Assembly (NCBI RefSeq): GCF_003003285.1 | Contig: NZ_PVTP01000004.1 | Span: forward strand, 62,001 to 126,000 | Source: Yoonia maritima | Lineage (GTDB): Bacteria > Pseudomonadota > Alphaproteobacteria > Rhodobacterales > Rhodobacteraceae | Length of the DNA: 64,000 nucleotides | Reading direction: 5' to 3' | Shown: positions 62,464 through 64,000 of the stretch, piece after piece | Numbering within the stretch: position 1 is the stretch's first letter | Layout of the letters: every line of letters begins with the position of its first letter | Program-made: the position numbers and the translations under genes | Notes under the pieces: model-generated | Told to the model about the DNA's origin: nothing | Seen by the model: the letters and a program-made list of their open reading frames with translations, nothing else | The model's database searches: none

Positions 62464-62850
62464 ATGAATATCTCTGAGGTCGAAACCCGTACCGGGCTGC
62501 CTGCAAAGACCATCCGGTATTACGAAGAAATCGGCCTGGTGACACCAGCGCGTAGGCCAAATGGATACCGTGATTTTCAGGACAGTGACGCGCATAAATT
62601 GGCGTTCTTAGGCAGGGCGCGGGCGCTTGGTTTTTCGATTGAGGATTGCCGTAACTTATTGGCATTATGGGAAGATCAGGCGCGGGCGAGCGGTGATGTT
62701 CGTCGTATTGCGAAACAGCATTTGGTGGAGATTGAGGATAAGATCGCTGGGTTAATTGCGATGCGGGATACGTTGTCGGAATTGGTTAAGGATTGCGCGG
62801 GCGATAACCGACCTGACTGCCCGATCTTGAAGGGATTAGAAGGGTCATAA
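62464..62850 (+). CDS. cueR: Cu(I)-responsive MerR-family regulator CueR
   Basis: 128 residues. Winged helix-turn-helix (ISEVETRTGLPAKTIRYYEEIGLV), dimerisation helix, and the metal-binding loop CAGDNRPDCP with the Cys-x7-Cys spacing of Cu(I) sensors. It activates copA by underwinding the 19-bp-spaced promoter. Co-transcription with copA gives autoregulation. Confidence 0.94.
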   Translation: MNISEVETRTGLPAKTIRYYEEIGLVTPARRPNGYRDFQDSDAHKLAFLGRARALGFSIEDCRNLLALWEDQARASGDVRRIAKQHLVEIEDKIAGLIAMRDTLSELVKDCAGDNRPDCPILKGLEGS

Positions 62851-62924
62851 AAACGTCCTGATGTTGCCTTGTGGTTGTGGAAATTCTGCGTGATATCCAC
62901 CCAGCACAAACATGAGAGCTAGGC

Positions 62925-63545
62925 ATGCGCATACTTCGGGGGCTACTGATTTGCACGTTGATCGCGTTGGTGGTCTGCGCTGTTTTGTTGCCCGAAGGCG
63001 GTGAAAAACCGCGTGTGATTGATGCCTTAGGTAAAGCGATTTTTGGGGCCTTTGGCCTGCTTGCGCTTGGCTATGCCCTAAAGCTTCGCCGTTGGCTAAA
63101 GCGCGGCAAGCGACCAGCTGAAAAACCGCGTGAACGGGCCGGAAAGCCAATAATTGTTGATGGTTCCAACGTCATGCACTGGGGCGGGGACCCGTCCATA
63201 TTGGTGCTGAAACGTGTGATGGATGCACTACATAACCGTGGTTATGAACCCATCGTCTATTTCGATGCGAACGTTGGTTATAAGCTGGCTGATCAGCATT
63301 TGGGCGCACGGGATATGGCGGTGCAATTGGGGCTGCCCAAAGGCGATGTGACGCTTGCGCCTAGTGGTACACCTGCCGATCCGATCTTGCTAAAACACGC
63401 GGCTGACGAAGGGCTGCGCGTTGTGACGAACGACCGCTTTTTAGACTGGAAACAAGAGTTCCCAAAAATTGGTGACAAAGGATTCTTGGTTAAGGGACGC
63501 TGGCAAGAAGGCAGTGTTATCCTGCTGGGATTGGGCCGGGGATAG
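62925..63545 (+). CDS. Membrane-anchored NYN/Zc3h12a-type ribonuclease
   Basis: 206 residues. Two N-terminal membrane segments (about 3-22 and 38-53) and a basic linker (KLRRWLKRGKRPAEKPRERAG) lead to a PIN/NYN nuclease domain. That domain has acidic residues IIVDGSNVMHWGG (Asp79), VIYFDAN-like IVYFDANVG, ADPILLKHA and VVTNDRFLDW. This is the Zc3h12a-like RNase family, and an RNA target at the inner membrane is implied. No partner genes identify its role. Confidence 0.85.
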   Translation: MRILRGLLICTLIALVVCAVLLPEGGEKPRVIDALGKAIFGAFGLLALGYALKLRRWLKRGKRPAEKPRERAGKPIIVDGSNVMHWGGDPSILVLKRVMDALHNRGYEPIVYFDANVGYKLADQHLGARDMAVQLGLPKGDVTLAPSGTPADPILLKHAADEGLRVVTNDRFLDWKQEFPKIGDKGFLVKGRWQEGSVILLGLGRG

Positions 63546-63598
63546 GGGCACCGCCTGTGCACATCGCGTACACACAGCGTATGTACGGCGGCCGCACG

Positions 63599-64000
63599 TT
63601 AGTTTTTGGCCAAATCGGCACTGGTTAGACGGAACGCTTTGCCAAAACCGCCGTTCAGGTGGAAGGCGGTTGGCGTTAGCCGGAACATGATGAAATCTGG
63701 GAAATCGTAGTAGAGCTTTGCCTTTGGGATTTGGGCAAGCCATGTGGGTTTATGCGCGGGTTTGTCGACCTGCGCGGCGGTGCATTGCACGGTTAGGCGC
63801 GGGTGCGTCAGCGGGTCACCTTTGTCGCCGGGTTCGCCGACGAGAACGGCGCATTGGGGTGCAGCCAATAGTGCGGTGGTGTGGGTCGATAGTCGCGAGA
63901 CCAAGGTTAGGAAACCATCCCCATCCCAGATCAAACCAACCCGCGTCACATAGGGTGCGCCATCGAGATCAACGACCGCCAAGGCCCCAAACCGCGTGGC
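63599..64000 (-). CDS. Pyridoxamine 5'-phosphate oxidase-like (HugZ-type) flavoprotein, N-terminus beyond the window
   Basis: 134 residues visible; the open frame continues past the right edge, so the true start is not here. The FMN-binding split-barrel pattern is seen: GALAVVDLDGAPYVTRVGLIWDGDGFLTL, STHTTALLAAPQCAVLVGEP, and a C-terminal FIMFRLTPTAFHLNGGFGKAFRL. The last motif (NGGFGKA) is typical of haem-utilisation HugZ-like proteins. Flavin or haem substrate cannot be fixed. Confidence 0.82.
   Translation of the reverse strand, partial: ATRFGALAVVDLDGAPYVTRVGLIWDGDGFLTLVSRLSTHTTALLAAPQCAVLVGEPGDKGDPLTHPRLTVQCTAAQVDKPAHKPTWLAQIPKAKLYYDFPDFIMFRLTPTAFHLNGGFGKAFRLTSADLAKN

Overview
The window is chromosomal DNA from an alphaproteobacterium, most likely a marine Rhodobacteraceae member of the Roseobacter group. 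Several things point there: a TrcR-type (DUF1013) cell-cycle regulator, an anchored cytochrome c(y) starting MFDTMT, a dnaX-ybaB-recR run, divergent hemE/hemC, the yejABEF set, and a large organosulfonate (taurine) catabolic cluster with Xsc, Tpa and a MocR-type TauR. This assignment rests on gene content only.

Layout. 1-6.6 kb: an ECF sigma factor overlapping a VWA-domain protein, a TetR repressor divergent from a DUF2306 membrane protein with twin palindromic operators between them, a PstS-like/OmpA fusion and a GabD-type aldehyde dehydrogenase. 6.6-16.5 kb: hydrolase, lipoprotein, RNase T2, TrcR, recR-ybaB-dnaX, an ankyrin protein with a small phosphatase, ridA-rsgA and the SRP RNA. 16.5-31.9 kb: CpdB, NudC, PheA, cytochrome c(y), yejABEF, a D,D-carboxypeptidase with SPOR domain, ClpS, an RsmC-like methyltransferase and an SDR. 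31.9-39.4 kb: haem genes hemF, hemE and hemC, transporters and an FAD-linked oxidase. 39.0-40.8 kb: an AT-rich, gene-poor stretch next to a tRNA-Met(CAU), holding a tandem duplication that encodes two tiny membrane proteins. 41.0-43.8 kb: HIU hydrolase and a galM/lactonase/dgoA sugar operon.

43.9-60 kb is the organosulfonate block. tauABC imports taurine. Tpa converts it to sulfoacetaldehyde. Xsc makes acetyl phosphate and sulfite. Pta and AckA turn acetyl phosphate into acetyl-CoA or acetate plus ATP. TauE-type carriers can export sulfite, and a SoeABC/DmsABC-type complex would oxidise it. A sulfopropanediol dehydrogenase (HpsN)-like gene follows tauC. CTGGACYTAA-like TauR boxes, paired about 22-23 bp apart, lie in all three relevant intergenic regions. 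The catalytic subunit soeA carries a large internal deletion and frame break, and the adjacent tauE copy is also internally deleted, while soeB, soeC and a second tauE are intact. As sequenced, sulfite would have to be exported rather than oxidised by this complex. Inside the broken operon there is also an intact 49-codon membrane-peptide gene.

60-64 kb: a CueR-controlled copper ATPase operon, a membrane-anchored NYN/Zc3h12a-type nuclease and a partial flavin-reductase-like gene. All functional statements come from reading the sequence; no database search was run.
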